DNA of 64,000 nucleotides from Simplicispira metamorpha (GTDB taxonomy: Bacteria; Pseudomonadota; Gammaproteobacteria; Burkholderiales; Burkholderiaceae_C): assembly GCF_004341365.1 (NCBI RefSeq), contig NZ_SLXH01000002.1, forward strand, positions 1-64,000, given 5' to 3'. Below the pieces are notes generated by a model. It had not been told where the DNA came from. It saw nothing but the letters and a program-made list of their open reading frames with translations, and did no database searches. The position numbers and the translations under genes were made by a program. Positions 28,318 through 37,423 of this stretch are shown in pieces. Each line of letters opens with the position of its first letter. The stretch's first letter is position 1.

Positions 28318-28986
28318 ATGGACGCCAAGACTGGTTTTTTCTATCTATTCTCGGTAGTGCTGCTGTATGCGGCCTTTCGGGTCGTTACTGCCCGCAATCC
28401 AGTGCATGCCGTTTTGCATTTGATGTTGGCTTTTTCGCAGGCTGCCGGTGTGTGGTTGCTGCTCAAAGCCGAGTTTCTGGCCATCGTCCTGGTGCTGGTG
28501 TACCTGGGTGCCGTCATGGTGCTTTTCATGTTCGTCGTCATGATGCTAGACATCAGAGAAGATGCGCTGCGACAAGGTTTTTGGAAGCATTTCCCACTGG
28601 CCGCCACCATGGGTGTGCTGATTGCACTTGAAATGGCTGCGATATTGATGGGTGGCTTTGGTGGCATGGATGAGCCTAAAGCGTTGGCCGTTGTTCTGGA
28701 TGCTGCCGGTAATGTGGTGCCTTACTCCAATGCCAAGGCACTTGGCCAGTTGATGTACACCAAATATCTTTATCCCGTAGAAATTGCTTCGGTGATTTTG
28801 CTGGTGGGTATGGTCGCTGCCATTGCATTGACCCTGCGCCGTCGGAAAGACAGCAAGGCTATTGATCCAGCGCTACAGGTGCGTGTGCGTTCTGCGGACC
28901 GTGTGCGCCTTGTAAAAGTGACGGCTACACAAAAAGCGGCAGCTGATAGTGTTGTCGTCTCTGCTGGTGAGGAGAAAAAGGCATGA
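28318..28986 (+). CDS. nuoJ: NADH-quinone oxidoreductase subunit J
   Basis: 222 aa, five predicted transmembrane helices. The conserved [18 protein letters not shown] (helix 2) and [20 protein letters not shown] (helix 3, with the pi-bulge region near Tyr/Gly that is central to complex I coupling) are clear. It has a basic C-terminal tail of about 40 residues ([10 protein letters not shown] onwards), longer than in E. coli. It overlaps nuoK by 4 bp. Confidence 0.95.
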   Translation: MDAKTGFFYLFSVVLLYAAFRVVTARNPVHAVLHLMLAFSQAAGVWLLLKAEFLAIVLVLVYLGAVMVLFMFVVMMLDIREDALRQGFWKHFPLAATMGVLIALEMAAILMGGFGGMDEPKALAVVLDAAGNVVPYSNAKALGQLMYTKYLYPVEIASVILLVGMVAAIALTLRRRKDSKAIDPALQVRVRSADRVRLVKVTATQKAAADSVVVSAGEEKKA

Positions 28987-29291
28987 CATTGACTCTGGGG
29001 CATTTTCTTTCACTTGGAGCAATGCTGTTTGCTTTGGCAGTGATCGGTATATTTTTGAATCGCAAGAATCTGATCGTCTTGCTCATGGCCATTGAACTGA
29101 TGTTGTTGGCTGTCAATATGAACTTCGTTGCGTTCTCCCATTACCTGGGCGATATGCATGGACAGGTTTTTGTGTTTTTCATTCTGACCGTCGCTGCTGC
29201 TGAGTCGGCTATTGGCTTGGCCATCTTGGTGCTGCTGTTCCGCAATAAGTCCAATATCGACGCGGACACCCTCGACACCCTCCGCGGTTGA
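28983..29291 (+). CDS. nuoK: NADH-quinone oxidoreductase subunit K
   Basis: 102 aa, three transmembrane helices. Conserved Glu residues in [17 protein letters not shown] and in [19 protein letters not shown] are the membrane acids of the proton path. It is MrpC-like. The start overlaps the nuoJ stop. This is the last gene of the AT-rich-wobble section; codon use returns towards GC-rich in nuoL and nuoM. Confidence 0.96.
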   Translation: MTLTLGHFLSLGAMLFALAVIGIFLNRKNLIVLLMAIELMLLAVNMNFVAFSHYLGDMHGQVFVFFILTVAAAESAIGLAILVLLFRNKSNIDADTLDTLRG

Positions 29292-29318
29292 TCCGACGGA
29301 CATGCAAGGTTCTCCACA

Positions 29319-31343
29319 ATGAGTCAAACCCTTTCTGCTTCAACGCTTCTGGCTGTTCCGCTGGCGCCGCTGGCGGGCGCTTTGCTCGCCGGTATTTTCG
29401 GTACGGCATTTGGTGGCAACTGGATTGGCCGCCGCGTCTCGCACACGCTCACCATCGCTGGTGTTTTGGTGGCATTCATCCTGTCTGCCATGACGCTTCA
29501 GAGCGTTGCCATGGATGGTGCCCGCTTCAATGAAACCCTCTACACCTGGATGGTGGTGGGTGGTTTCAAGATGGAAGTGGGCTTTATGGTCGATAGCCTG
29601 ACAGCGATGATGATGTGCGTAGTGACCTTCGTGTCATTGATGGTGCATATCTACACCATTGGCTACATGGAAGAGGACGAAGGCTATAACCGCTTCTTCT
29701 CTTACATCTCGCTGTTTACCTTTTCCATGCTCATGCTGGTCATGAGCAACAACCTGCTACAGCTTTTCTTCGGTTGGGAGGCTGTGGGTCTGGTTTCCTA
29801 TCTGCTGATCGGTTTCTGGTTCAACAAACCATCGGCTATTTTTGCCAACATGAAAGCGTTTTTGGTCAACCGTATTGGTGACTTTGGCTTCATCTTGGGT
29901 ATTGGCCTGATTGCTGCCTATACCGGCACTCTCAATTACACCGAACTCTTTGGCCAGACCGGCGCCTTGGGTGCTTTGACCTTCCCAGGCACTGACTGGA
30001 TGTTGATCACGGTCATTTGTATCTGCCTGTTCATCGGCGCTATGGGCAAGAGCGCGCAGTTTCCGCTGCACGTCTGGTTGCCCGACTCGATGGAAGGCCC
30101 CACACCCATTTCCGCGCTGATCCATGCTGCCACCATGGTGACGGCAGGCATTTTCATGGTGGCGCGCATGTCGCCACTGTTTGAGTTGTCGGATACGGCT
30201 TTGAACTTCATTCTGGTGATTGGCGCTATTACCGCTTTGTTCATGGGTTTCCTGGGCATCATCCAGAACGACATCAAGCGTGTGGTGGCTTATTCCACCC
30301 TGTCGCAGCTCGGTTACATGACCGTGGCGTTGGGTGCATCAGCATACTCGGTGGCTGTCTTTCACCTGATGACGCACGCTTTCTTCAAGGCTTTGCTGTT
30401 CCTGGGGGCTGGTTCGGTCATTATGGGAATGCACCACAATCAGGACATCCGCTGGATGGGCGCTGTGCGTAAGTACATGCCTATCACCTGGATTACTTCG
30501 TTGCTTGGTTCGCTGGCACTGATCGGTACACCGCTGTTCTCGGGCTTCTATTCCAAAGACAGCATCATTGAGGCTGTTCATTTCAGTAACTTGCCTGCCG
30601 CTGGTTTTGCACACTTTGCCGTCCTGGCGGGTGTCTTTGTGACTGCTTTTTATTCGTTCCGCATGTATTTCCTGGTGTTCCACGGCAAAGAGCGTTACGA
30701 CCAGAATCCTGATGCACACCACCACGACGACGACCATGGCCATGGTGACCACTACGATGCCAAGCCGCACGAATCTCCTTGGGTGGTGACGGTTCCATTG
30801 GTGTTGTTGGCGATTCCTTCGGTCGTGATCGGTTTCATGACCATCCAGCCCATGCTGTTTGGTGACTTCTTCAAAGGCGTGATTTTTGTCGATCCCGTCA
30901 AGCACCCTGCCATGGCCAAACTGGCAGAGATTTTCCATGGCCCCATGGCCATGGCCACGCACGGTCTGATGACCGCGCCGTTCTGGCTGGCACTGGCTGG
31001 TGTGGCCTTGTCCTACTACATGTACATGGTGAATCCAGCTTTGCCTGCTGCCATCAAGAGAACCTTCATGCCGGTGTTCACCCTGCTTGAAAACAAGTAC
31101 TACCTGGATTGGATCAACGAAAACATCCTGGCGCGCGGTGCCCGTGCTTTGGGCGTGGGTTTGTGGAAGGGTGGTGACCAGGCAGTGATTGATGGCACGC
31201 TCGTCAATGGCTCCTGGAAGCTGGTGGGATGGATTGCAGGGCTGGTTCGCCGCATGCAGACGGGGTATGTGTACCACTATGCATTGGTCATGCTTCTGGG
31301 CATTTTTGTCCTGATGACCTGGTTTGTCTGGCTCAACAAGTAG
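29319..31343 (+). CDS. nuoL: NADH-quinone oxidoreductase subunit L
   Basis: 674 aa, antiporter-like subunit with about 16 transmembrane helices, including the long lateral helix near the C-terminus. NNLLQLFFGWEAVGLVSYLLIGFW holds the conserved Glu, and FPLHVWLPDSMEGPTPISALIHAATMV the conserved Lys/Pro loop. A short His/Asp-rich stretch (AHHHDDDHGHGDHYD, about 464-478) lies in the loop after helix 13-14. It pumps protons at the distal end of the membrane arm. Confidence 0.96.
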   Translation: MSQTLSASTLLAVPLAPLAGALLAGIFGTAFGGNWIGRRVSHTLTIAGVLVAFILSAMTLQSVAMDGARFNETLYTWMVVGGFKMEVGFMVDSLTAMMMCVVTFVSLMVHIYTIGYMEEDEGYNRFFSYISLFTFSMLMLVMSNNLLQLFFGWEAVGLVSYLLIGFWFNKPSAIFANMKAFLVNRIGDFGFILGIGLIAAYTGTLNYTELFGQTGALGALTFPGTDWMLITVICICLFIGAMGKSAQFPLHVWLPDSMEGPTPISALIHAATMVTAGIFMVARMSPLFELSDTALNFILVIGAITALFMGFLGIIQNDIKRVVAYSTLSQLGYMTVALGASAYSVAVFHLMTHAFFKALLFLGAGSVIMGMHHNQDIRWMGAVRKYMPITWITSLLGSLALIGTPLFSGFYSKDSIIEAVHFSNLPAAGFAHFAVLAGVFVTAFYSFRMYFLVFHGKERYDQNPDAHHHDDDHGHGDHYDAKPHESPWVVTVPLVLLAIPSVVIGFMTIQPMLFGDFFKGVIFVDPVKHPAMAKLAEIFHGPMAMATHGLMTAPFWLALAGVALSYYMYMVNPALPAAIKRTFMPVFTLLENKYYLDWINENILARGARALGVGLWKGGDQAVIDGTLVNGSWKLVGWIAGLVRRMQTGYVYHYALVMLLGIFVLMTWFVWLNK

Positions 31344-31356
31344 GAGAAAAACAAAA

Positions 31357-32832
31357 ATGGGTTTGTTGAGTCTTGCCATCTGGACGCCAATCGCGTTCGG
31401 TGCGCTGCTGCTGGCTTTGGGGCGTGAGAGCCAGGTTCAGGCTGTTCGCTGGTTGGCCCTGATTGGTTCGCTGATCGGGTTTGCTGTCACTTTGCCGTTG
31501 TACGAAGGTTTCAAACTGGGCACTGCTGCGATGCAGTTTGTCGAAAAGACCCCCTGGATTGAGAGCTTCAATATCTTCTACCACCTTGGGGTAGACGGCA
31601 TTTCCTTCTGGTTTGTCCCCCTGACTGCTTTCATCACAGTCATCGTGGTGATTGCCTCCTGGGAGTCCATCACCGAGCGCGTCAACCAGTACATGGGGGC
31701 GTTCCTGATCCTGTCGGGTTTGATGATCGGTGTATTCAGCGCGCTTGATGGCATGCTGTTTTACGTGTTCTTTGAGGCCACGCTGATACCGATGTACCTC
31801 ATCATCGGTATCTGGGGCGGTCCGAACCGGATCTATGCAGCGTTCAAGTTTTTCCTGTACACGCTGCTGGGCTCTTTGCTGATGCTGATTGCCCTGATCT
31901 ACTTGTACCACCAGTCGGGTGGCAGCTTTGATATCGCCGCTTGGCACAAACTACCATTGGATGCGCGCGCGCAGACGTTGCTGTTCTTTGCGTTCTTTGC
32001 TGCTTTTGCTGTCAAGGTGCCCATGTGGCCAGTACACACCTGGCTGCCTGACGTACACGTCGAGGCGCCCACTGGCGGCTCTGCCGTACTGGCTGCCATC
32101 ATGCTGAAGCTGGGTGCGTATGGTTTCCTGCGTTTCTCTATGCCCATTGCCCCCGATGCTTCGCGTGAGTGGGCCTGGCTGATGATTACGCTGTCCCTGG
32201 TGGCCGTGCTCTACGTCGGTTTGGTGGCCATGGTGCAAAAAGACATGAAGAAGCTGGTGGCTTACTCGTCTGTGGCGCACATGGGCTTTGTCACCTTGGG
32301 CTTCTTTGTCTTCAACGACCTCGGTGTATCCGGAGGCTTGGTGCAAATGATTGCCCACGGCTTTGTCTCTGGCGCCATGTTCCTGTCGATTGGCGTGCTC
32401 TACGACCGCATGCACTCGCGTGAAATCGCCGACTACGGCGGCGTGGTCAACACCATGCCCAAGTTTGCTGCCTTTGCGCTGCTGTTCACTATGGCCAATT
32501 GCGGCCTGCCCGGAACTGCCGGTTTCGTGGGCGAGTGGATGGTGATCCTGGCTGCCGTCAAGGCCAATTTCTGGATTGGTCTGGCCGCTGCCACCGCATT
32601 GATCTGGGGTGCCGCTTACAGCCTCTGGATGTTCAAGCGTGTGTACTTGGGTCCCGTGGGCAATGAAAACGTGAAAGCCTTGCTCGACATCGGCCGCCGC
32701 GAGTTCTTCATCATGGCCGTGCTGGCCGTGGCAGTGCTGTATATGGGTGTGTACCCTCGCCCCTTCACGGACGTGATGGATGCTTCTGTGGCCGAGCTGC
32801 TCAAGCATGTGGCACTGACCAAGCTCAACTGA
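31357..32832 (+). CDS. nuoM: NADH-quinone oxidoreductase subunit M
   Basis: 491 aa from ATG 31357 with a TAGGAGAAAA ribosome site; a frame open 11 codons upstream is not used. It is an antiporter-like subunit with 14 helices. MLFYVFFEATLIPMYLIIGIWG carries the essential Glu, and VKVPMWPVHTWLPDVHVEAPTGGS is the conserved loop. Proton pumping in the middle of the membrane arm. Confidence 0.96.
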   Translation: MGLLSLAIWTPIAFGALLLALGRESQVQAVRWLALIGSLIGFAVTLPLYEGFKLGTAAMQFVEKTPWIESFNIFYHLGVDGISFWFVPLTAFITVIVVIASWESITERVNQYMGAFLILSGLMIGVFSALDGMLFYVFFEATLIPMYLIIGIWGGPNRIYAAFKFFLYTLLGSLLMLIALIYLYHQSGGSFDIAAWHKLPLDARAQTLLFFAFFAAFAVKVPMWPVHTWLPDVHVEAPTGGSAVLAAIMLKLGAYGFLRFSMPIAPDASREWAWLMITLSLVAVLYVGLVAMVQKDMKKLVAYSSVAHMGFVTLGFFVFNDLGVSGGLVQMIAHGFVSGAMFLSIGVLYDRMHSREIADYGGVVNTMPKFAAFALLFTMANCGLPGTAGFVGEWMVILAAVKANFWIGLAAATALIWGAAYSLWMFKRVYLGPVGNENVKALLDIGRREFFIMAVLAVAVLYMGVYPRPFTDVMDASVAELLKHVALTKLN

Positions 32833-32856
32833 CCAGACTGAATTGAGAGACCCGAG

Positions 32857-34350
32857 ATGATTGACAACATCAGTTGGCTAGCCATTTACCCAGAGATTCT
32901 GCTGTTGGTCATGACCTGCGTGATTGCGCTGGTAGATCTGGGTGTGACCAGTGCCCGGCGCACGCCCACCTACGTCCTGACCCTGCTGACGCTGGCGGTG
33001 GTGGCCGTGCTCCAAGGCGTGTATGCCAGCAGCGGCAACACCTTTTATGGCTTTGGCAACATGGTGGTCAGTGACCCCATGGGAAACTGGCTCAAGTGTT
33101 TTGCTACCGTGGCCATGATGGTCACGCTGATCTATGGCCGCCCTTACGCTGCCGACCGTGACATGCTGCGCGGTGGTGAGCTCTTCACCCTGGGCATGTT
33201 CTCGTTGCTGGGCATGTTCATCATGATCGGCGGCAACAACTTCCTGGTGATTTACCTGGGCCTGGAATTGCTCACCCTCTCAGGTTATGCGCTGGTGGCA
33301 CTGCGCCGTGACCACGCCACAGCCACAGAAGCAGCCATGAAGTACTTTGTACTGGGCGCCATGGCCAGCGGCTTTCTGCTGTATGGCCTGTCGATGGTGT
33401 ACGGTGCCACAGGTTCGCTGGACATCGGTGAGGTCTTCAAGGCTGTGAACTCCGGTCAGATTCGCCACCAGGTGCTGGTGTTTGGCGTGGTGTTCATCGT
33501 GGCGGGCCTGGGCTTCAAACTGGGCGCTGCGCCATTCCACATGTGGGTTCCCGACGTGTACCAGGGTGCCCCCACTGTGGTCACACTGATGATCGGTGGC
33601 GCGCCCAAGTTGGCTGCTTTTGCCATCGTCATGCGCTTGCTGGTGGATGGCTTGCTGCCGTTGGCCATTGACTGGCAGCAAATGCTGGCAGTGCTGGCGA
33701 TTGCCTCGCTGCTGGTCGGTAACTTGGCCGCCATTGCACAAACCAACCTCAAGCGCATGCTGGCGTACTCGACCATCTCGCAAATGGGTTTTGTATTGCT
33801 GGGTTTGCTCTCTGGCGTGATCAACGGCAACGTCGAAGCCTCGACCATCCAGGGCGCCTACAGCGCTTCCATGTTCTACGTGGTCACTTATGTGCTGACC
33901 ACGCTGGCTGCCTTTGGCGTCATCCTGCTGCTGGCCCGCGAAGGGTTTGAGAGCGAAGAAATTGCCGACATGGCTGGCCTCAACCAGCGCAGCCCGCTGT
34001 ATGCAGGTGTGTTGGCAGTGTGCTTGTTCTCCATGGCCGGTATTCCTCCGCTGGTGGGTTTCTATGCCAAGCTGGCAGTGTTGCAGTCGCTGATGGCATC
34101 GGGTCAGGGCTTGTACATTGCGCTGGCCGTGTTTGCGGTGGTCATGTCGCTGATTGGCGCTTTCTACTACCTGCGCGTGGTCAAGGTCATGTACTTTGAT
34201 GCGCCGCTCACCGCCACCCGGGTGTCCGCTTCGCTGGAAGTGCGCGTGGTGCTGACGCTCAACGGCGCTCTGGTGCTGGTGCTGGGCATTCTGCCCGGTG
34301 GCTTGATGGCTTTGTGTGCCGATGCCATCGTGCGTTCGCTGGCCACCTGA
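32857..34350 (+). CDS. nuoN: NADH-quinone oxidoreductase subunit N
   Basis: 497 aa, antiporter-like subunit. [21 protein letters not shown] contains the conserved Glu, [21 protein letters not shown] the Lys/His loop, and [15 protein letters not shown] the second conserved motif. It is the last canonical subunit. DUF2818 begins 16 bp downstream in the same direction, so the operon continues. Confidence 0.96.
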   Translation: MIDNISWLAIYPEILLLVMTCVIALVDLGVTSARRTPTYVLTLLTLAVVAVLQGVYASSGNTFYGFGNMVVSDPMGNWLKCFATVAMMVTLIYGRPYAADRDMLRGGELFTLGMFSLLGMFIMIGGNNFLVIYLGLELLTLSGYALVALRRDHATATEAAMKYFVLGAMASGFLLYGLSMVYGATGSLDIGEVFKAVNSGQIRHQVLVFGVVFIVAGLGFKLGAAPFHMWVPDVYQGAPTVVTLMIGGAPKLAAFAIVMRLLVDGLLPLAIDWQQMLAVLAIASLLVGNLAAIAQTNLKRMLAYSTISQMGFVLLGLLSGVINGNVEASTIQGAYSASMFYVVTYVLTTLAAFGVILLLAREGFESEEIADMAGLNQRSPLYAGVLAVCLFSMAGIPPLVGFYAKLAVLQSLMASGQGLYIALAVFAVVMSLIGAFYYLRVVKVMYFDAPLTATRVSASLEVRVVLTLNGALVLVLGILPGGLMALCADAIVRSLAT

Positions 34351-34366
34351 TACATCTGCCTGCCTC

Positions 34367-34675
34367 GTGTCCCAAACTGCTTCCATCTGGATGGTGATCG
34401 TGGCGGCTTGCATTGCCGCTAACTTGCCCTTTGTCAACCAGCGCCTGCTGGCGGCGGGGCCTGCGCTGGCATCGCACAAAAGCCTGTGGCTGCGTTTGTT
34501 GGAGCTGGTGGTGCTGTACTTTGTGGTCGGTACTTTTGCCCTGCTGCTGGAACAGCGTGCCGGGCAAATTGCCCCCCAAGGCTGGGAGTTCTACGCCATC
34601 ACCGGCACGCTGTTTGTGACGCTGGCTTTTCCGGGCTTTGTCTACCGCTACCTGGTGCGTCACCGTGGCGCCTGA
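34367..34675 (+). CDS. DUF2818 family small membrane protein, complex I operon
   Basis: 102 aa from a GTG at 34367, which gives the usual start SQTASIWMVI; an ATG-started frame would overlap nuoN and give non-family sequence. Three hydrophobic segments are visible: about 8-25, 42-62 and 73-93. Between them lies the NLPFVNQRLL segment. I recognise it as the DUF2818 type that follows nuoN in many Burkholderiales. Function unknown; constant association with the nuo operon suggests an assembly factor or accessory membrane subunit of complex I (inference). Confidence 0.82.
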   Translation: MSQTASIWMVIVAACIAANLPFVNQRLLAAGPALASHKSLWLRLLELVVLYFVVGTFALLLEQRAGQIAPQGWEFYAITGTLFVTLAFPGFVYRYLVRHRGA

Positions 34676-34705
34676 AAATTGTCAGCGCCTGACCGTTGAT
34701 GCGCT

Positions 34706-35182
34706 ATGAAAGTGCTTGATCTGTGTTGCCAGAACGACCACACCTTTGAGGGCTGGTTTGGCAGTGAAGCAGATTTCCAAGACCAGCACCAGCGTGGCCT
34801 GTTGCAATGCCCATTGTGTGGTGACTCCCAGGTGCGCAAGGTGCTGAGTGCGCCGCGCATTCAGCGCAGTGCCCGGACGGTCAGTGCACAAGAACCTGTA
34901 CTGCCCGCCGCGTCCACTCCTTTGCCCGCATCTGCCGCGGGTGGCGCTGACCATTCTGTGGCCTCGTTGCAGGCAGCGTGGCTGGAGGTGGCGCGCAAGA
35001 TTGTTGCCCAAACCGAAGACGTTGGCGCGCACTTTGCCGACGAGGCGCGGCGCATGCACCACGGTGAGGTGCCTGAGCGCGCTATCCGCGGCCAAGCCAG
35101 CCGCGAAGAAACTGTGCAGTTGCTCGACGAAGGCATTGCCGTTTTACCCTTGCCCGGCATCGCTACCAAAACCTTGCATTAA
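34706..35182 (+). CDS. DUF1178 family putative zinc-ribbon protein
   Basis: 158 aa. The start MKVLDLCCQNDHTFEGWFGS and the CPLCGDSQVRKVLSAPRI motif match DUF1178, with Cys pairs that could bind zinc like a small zinc ribbon. A variable Ser/Ala-rich linker (about 58-82) is followed by a conserved helix and EVPERAIRGQASREE. Function unknown. It lies 30 bp after DUF2818 and probably ends the nuo transcript, and a repeat copy follows. Related genomes often carry a NUDIX hydrolase gene here; none is present. Confidence 0.85.
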   Translation: MKVLDLCCQNDHTFEGWFGSEADFQDQHQRGLLQCPLCGDSQVRKVLSAPRIQRSARTVSAQEPVLPAASTPLPASAAGGADHSVASLQAAWLEVARKIVAQTEDVGAHFADEARRMHHGEVPERAIRGQASREETVQLLDEGIAVLPLPGIATKTLH

Positions 35183-35216
35183 CCGCTTGCAAGGCAGCAG
35201 GCAGGGCGCTAAATGC

Positions 35217-35272
35217 TTCTTTTTTGATAGCTGCTTGCGCCCGACTGGTAAGCTTTAGGGCCACTTTTTGTT
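35217..35272 (+). repeat. dispersed palindromic element, convergent intergenic copy
   Basis: TTTTTTGATAGCTGCTTGCG, then CCCGACTGGTAAGC, then TTTAGGGCCACTTTTTG. A typical full-length copy between the convergent DUF1178 and ABC exporter genes (115-bp gap). The T-runs on both sides may give some termination in either direction. Confidence 0.85.
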
Positions 35273-35297
35273 CTGAATTGCAGGCTGCGCACATCCG

Positions 35298-37136
35298 TTA
35301 CGTGGCCCATTGCAGCGCCGCCAGCCGCGCGTACACGCCACCCCGTGCCAGCAACTGGGCGTGGCTCCCTTGTTCCACGATGCGCCCGTGCTCCAGCACC
35401 ACGATGCGATCGGCGTTTTGCACTGTGGCCAGCCGGTGGGCGATGACCAAGGTGGTACGCAAACCACTGTGGCGTTGCAGTGCCGCGTCCAGCGCTGCCT
35501 GCACCATGCGCTCGCTCTCGGCATCGAGGGCGCTGGTGGCTTCGTCCAGCAGCAGGAGCAGCGGGTTTTTCAGCAGTGCGCGGGCAATGGCAATGCGCTG
35601 GCGTTGCCCGCCCGACAGGCGCACGCCGCGCTCGCCCAGGAAGGTGGCGTAGCCCTCGGGAAGTGCCTGCAAAAAATCGTGGGCAAAGGCCTCCTTGGCA
35701 GCAGCGATGACTTCAGCGTCTGTGGCGTCGGGGCGACCATAGCGGATGTTGTCCAGCGCACTGGCTGAGAAGATCACTGCATCCTGCGGTACTGTGCCGA
35801 TCTGGCGGCGCACCTCGGGCAGCGCCAGTTCGCGCACATCCACGCCGTTGAGGTAAATGCCCTGGCCCGAACCCGGGGCGTTGTCCACATCGTAAAAGCG
35901 CTGTAGCAGCTGGAACACGGTGGTTTTGCCCGCCCCGCTGGTACCCACCAGGGCCACGGTTTCGCCGGGCTCCAGCGCCAAAGTGACGTTGTGCAAGGCC
36001 ATATGACCGGGGCGGGAAGGGTAGTGAAAATCCACTGCGTTCAGGCGCACGGCCAGGCCCCGGCCCGTGTCAGGCAGTGCGCGCGGTTGCGCAGGCGATG
36101 CCACGGGCGATGCGCTGTCCAGCAGTTCCATCAGTCGCTCGGTGGCACCGGCGGCGCGCAGCAAGTCGCCATACACCTCGCCCAGAACGGCCACAGCACC
36201 GGCCAGCAGCATCACGTACAGCACCGTCTGCCCCAGGTGCCCGGCGCTGGTCTGGCCAGCCAGCACCGCCTGTGTGCCCTGGTACAGACCCCACAGCAGC
36301 AGCGCCGCGTTGGCAATGATGATGAAAGCCACCAGCAGCGCCCGTGTGCGGGTGCGGCGCACGGCGGTGTCAAACGCGGCCTGCGTGGCCTGGGCAAAGC
36401 GGGTGGCTTCGCGCGGCTCGGCGGTGTAGCTTTGCACCACGCTGACGGCGTTGATCACCTCGGCGGCCAGGGCGCTGGAGTCGGCCACCCGGTCTTGGCT
36501 GGCGCGCGATAGGCGGCGCACGCGCCGACCTATCCACATGCCCGGCAGTACCACCAGCACCAGCATCAGCAGCACGATGGCCATGGCGCGTGGATTGGTC
36601 CAGACCAGCATGGCCAGCGCCCCCACGGCCATGACCGCATTGCGCAGCCCCATCGACAGCGACGAACCCACCACGGTTTGCACCAGCGTGGTGTCGGTGG
36701 TCAGGCGCGAGAGCACTTCGCCGGTCTGCGTGGTTTCAAAAAACTGCGGGCTTTGTTGCAACACATGGGCGTACACGGCATTGCGCAGGTCGGCAGTGAC
36801 GCGCTCGCCCAGCCAGCTCACCAGGTAAAAGCGCGCGGCAGAAAAAATGCCCAACGCCACCGCAATGGCCAGCAGCAGGCCAAAGTGCTGGCGCAGCGCC
36901 AGCGTGGCCGCGCCTGCGTTGTCCGCATTGCCCGCGCCTGCGCTGCCTGCGCCCAGGCCCGTGTCAATCAGTGTGCGCAGCGCCCACGGAAAAGCCAGTG
37001 TGGCCAGCGCTGCCAGCAGCAAAAACAACCCGGCTACTGCGATACGCCAGCGGTAGGGGCGCAGAAAAGGCAGCAGTCCGGTGAGTGAGCGCGGCGCGCC
37101 ACGCGCCGGTGTAGAAGCGGAAGGGGAAGAGGCCAT
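35298..37136 (-). CDS. ABC exporter, fused permease and ATPase (MsbA/ABCB-like)
   Basis: 612 aa from ATG 37136; an upstream extension of the frame runs through a repeat copy and is not family sequence. Residues about 35-330 are six transmembrane helices of the type I exporter fold (PFLRPYRWRIAVAGLFLL at the start). The nucleotide-binding domain has Walker A GTSGAGKT (near 395), signature LSGGQRQR (near 508), Walker B LLLLLDEATSALD and H-loop IAHRL. It works as a homodimer that moves lipids or drugs outward from the inner membrane. The substrate is unknown, but this subgroup (half-transporter with an Ala-rich N-terminus) is frequent in Burkholderiales. Confidence 0.93.
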   Translation of the reverse strand: MASSPSASTPARGAPRSLTGLLPFLRPYRWRIAVAGLFLLLAALATLAFPWALRTLIDTGLGAGSAGAGNADNAGAATLALRQHFGLLLAIAVALGIFSAARFYLVSWLGERVTADLRNAVYAHVLQQSPQFFETTQTGEVLSRLTTDTTLVQTVVGSSLSMGLRNAVMAVGALAMLVWTNPRAMAIVLLMLVLVVLPGMWIGRRVRRLSRASQDRVADSSALAAEVINAVSVVQSYTAEPREATRFAQATQAAFDTAVRRTRTRALLVAFIIIANAALLLWGLYQGTQAVLAGQTSAGHLGQTVLYVMLLAGAVAVLGEVYGDLLRAAGATERLMELLDSASPVASPAQPRALPDTGRGLAVRLNAVDFHYPSRPGHMALHNVTLALEPGETVALVGTSGAGKTTVFQLLQRFYDVDNAPGSGQGIYLNGVDVRELALPEVRRQIGTVPQDAVIFSASALDNIRYGRPDATDAEVIAAAKEAFAHDFLQALPEGYATFLGERGVRLSGGQRQRIAIARALLKNPLLLLLDEATSALDAESERMVQAALDAALQRHSGLRTTLVIAHRLATVQNADRIVVLEHGRIVEQGSHAQLLARGGVYARLAALQWAT

Positions 37137-37176
37137 GGTCGCAGTGTAGGGCTTGTGCCTTGGCCGTTTCGTGGTG

Positions 37177-37236
37177 TTTTTGATAGCTGCTAGCGCACAT
37201 CCTGTAAGGCTTGGAGCGGTTTTTGGCTTGTAAATC
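37177..37236 (+). repeat. dispersed palindromic element in a divergent promoter region
   Basis: TTTTTGATAGCTGCTAGCGC, then ACATCCTGTAAGG, then CTTGGAGCGGTTTTTGGCTT. This is one of the best-preserved copies. It lies 40 bp upstream of the exporter gene start in the 287-bp gap shared with the divergent ABC importer operon; I see no convincing promoter boxes in that gap. Confidence 0.88.
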
Positions 37237-37423
37237 GGGCCATGCCCGGTGCAGGCCATCGCCACTGCCATCGGGGGGTAGTTTTCCCTTAGGCATTAAT
37301 ACATAGGCGTTAGCCCCAGTGCTTGCAGGAAGGGTGCGCCCTAGGATGCGATGCAGCAAAGCACCTGCGAGGGCGCGCCATCGGGGCGCGTTTTGTTGAT
37401 TTACACGGAGCGGCCAAGGCGCA

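Noticed and set aside
37137-37271. N-terminal extension of the ABC exporter
   Set aside because: Coded by a repeat copy and flanking DNA; the family begins after ATG 37136.
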